DNA of 49,123 nt from Paracoccaceae bacterium. GTDB lineage: Bacteria; Pseudomonadota; Alphaproteobacteria; Rhodobacterales; Rhodobacteraceae. The notes beneath the pieces are model-generated. The model saw only the letters and a program-made list of their open reading frames with translations, did no database searches and had not been told where the DNA came from. Positions within the stretch are counted from its first letter, which is position 1. Every line of letters begins with the position of its first letter. Location of the stretch: the NCBI GenBank assembly GCA_014762635.1, contig JABURR010000043.1, positions 1 to 49,123 of the forward strand, read 5' to 3'. Shown here in pieces: positions 48,112 through 49,123 of this stretch. A program made the translations under genes and the position numbers.

Positions 48112-49123
48112 ATGACCGAGACAACAGGAAGTTTCGCTCAATCGCGGCGCCTGCGGGGTAGCTTCATCGCGCAAAACCCCTCGGTGCTGATTTTCATCGC
48201 GATGCTGGCTGCGTTTACCCTCGGCATTACGGTGATGAGCGAGGCCTTCGGGCTGGGCCTTGTGTCGACCAGTTTCGTCAAGACTCTGGGGAAGACGTTG
48301 TGCCTGTGCCTCATTGCAATCGCCATGGACCTTGTCTGGGGTTATTGCGGGATCCTGAGCCTTGGCCATTTCGCCTTCTTCGGCCTTGGCGGCTACGCCA
48401 TCGGAATGTGGCTGATGTTCGAGCGCACTCGGCTGATCGTTGTGGAAAGTCTTGCCAACGGCGAACTGCCCCCGACGCAGCAGGAGATCAGCGACGCTAT
48501 TGCCACGCAGATCTTCGGGGTGGTCGGTGCCTCGGAGTTCCCGCCGGTCTGGGCCTTTGCCCACAGCCTGCCGATTCAGCTGGCTTTCGTCGTCCTGGTG
48601 CCGGGGCTGCTGGCGCTGGTCTTCGGCTGGCTCGCGTTCCGCAGTCGGGTGACCGGGGTTTATCTTTCGATCCTGACCCAGGCGATGACGCTGGCCTTGT
48701 CGCTGCACCTGTTCCAGAACGACAGCGGGTTGCGTGGCAACAACGGTCTTTCGGGCCTTCAGAACCTGCCGGGTCTGGATGACGTGCCGCAATCCATGGT
48801 GTCCATGTGGTTTTTCTGGGCCTCAGCGCTGGCGTTGGGGCTGGGCTATGTTCTTGCAGCCTGGGTCGTCTCGGGCAAATTTGGCAGCGTCATCCGGGGC
48901 ATTCGGGATGACGAAGCGCGGGTGCGGTTCCTTGGCTACTCGGTGGAAAGCTACAAGCTGTTCATCTTTACCCTGACCGCGGTGATCGCGGGGATTGCCG
49001 GGGCGCTTTATTACCCGCAGGCGGGCATTATCAACCCGGCCGAGATCGCGCCCATCGCCTCGATCTACCTGGCGGTCTGGGTCGCCATCGGCGGGCGCGG
49101 GCGGCTCTACGGTGCGGTGATCG
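48112..49123 (+). CDS. urtC: Urea ABC transporter permease UrtC (truncated by window end)
   Basis: This LivM-type permease partner of UrtB shows about 337 residues, from MTETTGSFAQSRRLRG to IGGRGRLYGAVI, without a stop before the end of the window. It has membrane segments (ALTFGITV-type first helix, LVWGYCGILSLGHFAFFGLGGYAIGMW) and the LivM motif IRGIRDDEARVRFLGYSVESYKLFIFTLTAVIAGIAGALYY. The ATG at 48112 is 4 bases after the urtB stop, with GGAGG upstream. Confidence 0.95.
   Translation, partial: MTETTGSFAQSRRLRGSFIAQNPSVLIFIAMLAAFTLGITVMSEAFGLGLVSTSFVKTLGKTLCLCLIAIAMDLVWGYCGILSLGHFAFFGLGGYAIGMWLMFERTRLIVVESLANGELPPTQQEISDAIATQIFGVVGASEFPPVWAFAHSLPIQLAFVVLVPGLLALVFGWLAFRSRVTGVYLSILTQAMTLALSLHLFQNDSGLRGNNGLSGLQNLPGLDDVPQSMVSMWFFWASALALGLGYVLAAWVVSGKFGSVIRGIRDDEARVRFLGYSVESYKLFIFTLTAVIAGIAGALYYPQAGIINPAEIAPIASIYLAVWVAIGGRGRLYGAVI

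Overview
The window is GC-rich, tightly packed alphaproteobacterial DNA. Gene content and order point to the Rhodobacteraceae (Roseobacter group): ChpT, rplU-rpmA-GNAT-obgE-proB-proA, the ornithine-lipid pair olsB-olsA, CtaA, rplM-rpsI followed by a convergent retropepsin-like protease, and urtABC. Family assignments were made by reading motifs; no database search was run.

Region 1 (1-11.3 kb) looks accessory. It opens with the end of an IS3-type element, then an unknown zinc-ribbon protein, then a TPP riboswitch driving a nine-gene overlapping operon: thiC-thiO-thiS-thiG-thiE-thiF-thiD-folP-folBK. Thiamine and folate genes are therefore under one riboswitch. It closes with a decayed IS6-family transposase and a small tyrosine recombinase lying about 450 bp from the 3' end of tRNA-Ser(CGA), which suggests a tRNA-associated island.

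Region 2 (11.7-28.9 kb) is core: tRNA-Ser, a DUF2059 protein, ribosomal proteins L21 and L27, ObgE, proline synthesis, ChpT, ornithine lipid synthesis, TrmJ, heme A synthase, an M32 carboxypeptidase, an MFS transporter, a crotonase, a thioesterase, and L13-S9.

Region 3 (28,947-39,843) is the main discovery: an apparently complete casposon-like element of 10,897 bp. It has perfect 75-bp terminal inverted repeats, a 16-bp direct repeat (target-site duplication) outside them, a stand-alone Cas1, a family B DNA polymerase with all exonuclease and polymerase motifs, an HNH protein, a helix-turn-helix protein, a small zinc-ribbon protein and an unknown 227-residue protein. Its other half carries two more AT-rich genes that resemble anti-phage defence: a KAP-family NTPase and an AlbA/Schlafen-STAND NTPase. 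The element sits inside the palindromic terminator shared by rpsI and the convergent protease gene. There is no CRISPR array and no cas2.

Region 4 (39.9-49.1 kb) is core again: the protease, a MarC-family protein, an ABC-F ATPase, Ndk, a TfoX C-domain protein, a YegP/DUF1508 protein, and the urea ABC transporter operon urtA-urtB-urtC (truncated by the window end) behind a convincing sigma-54 promoter.
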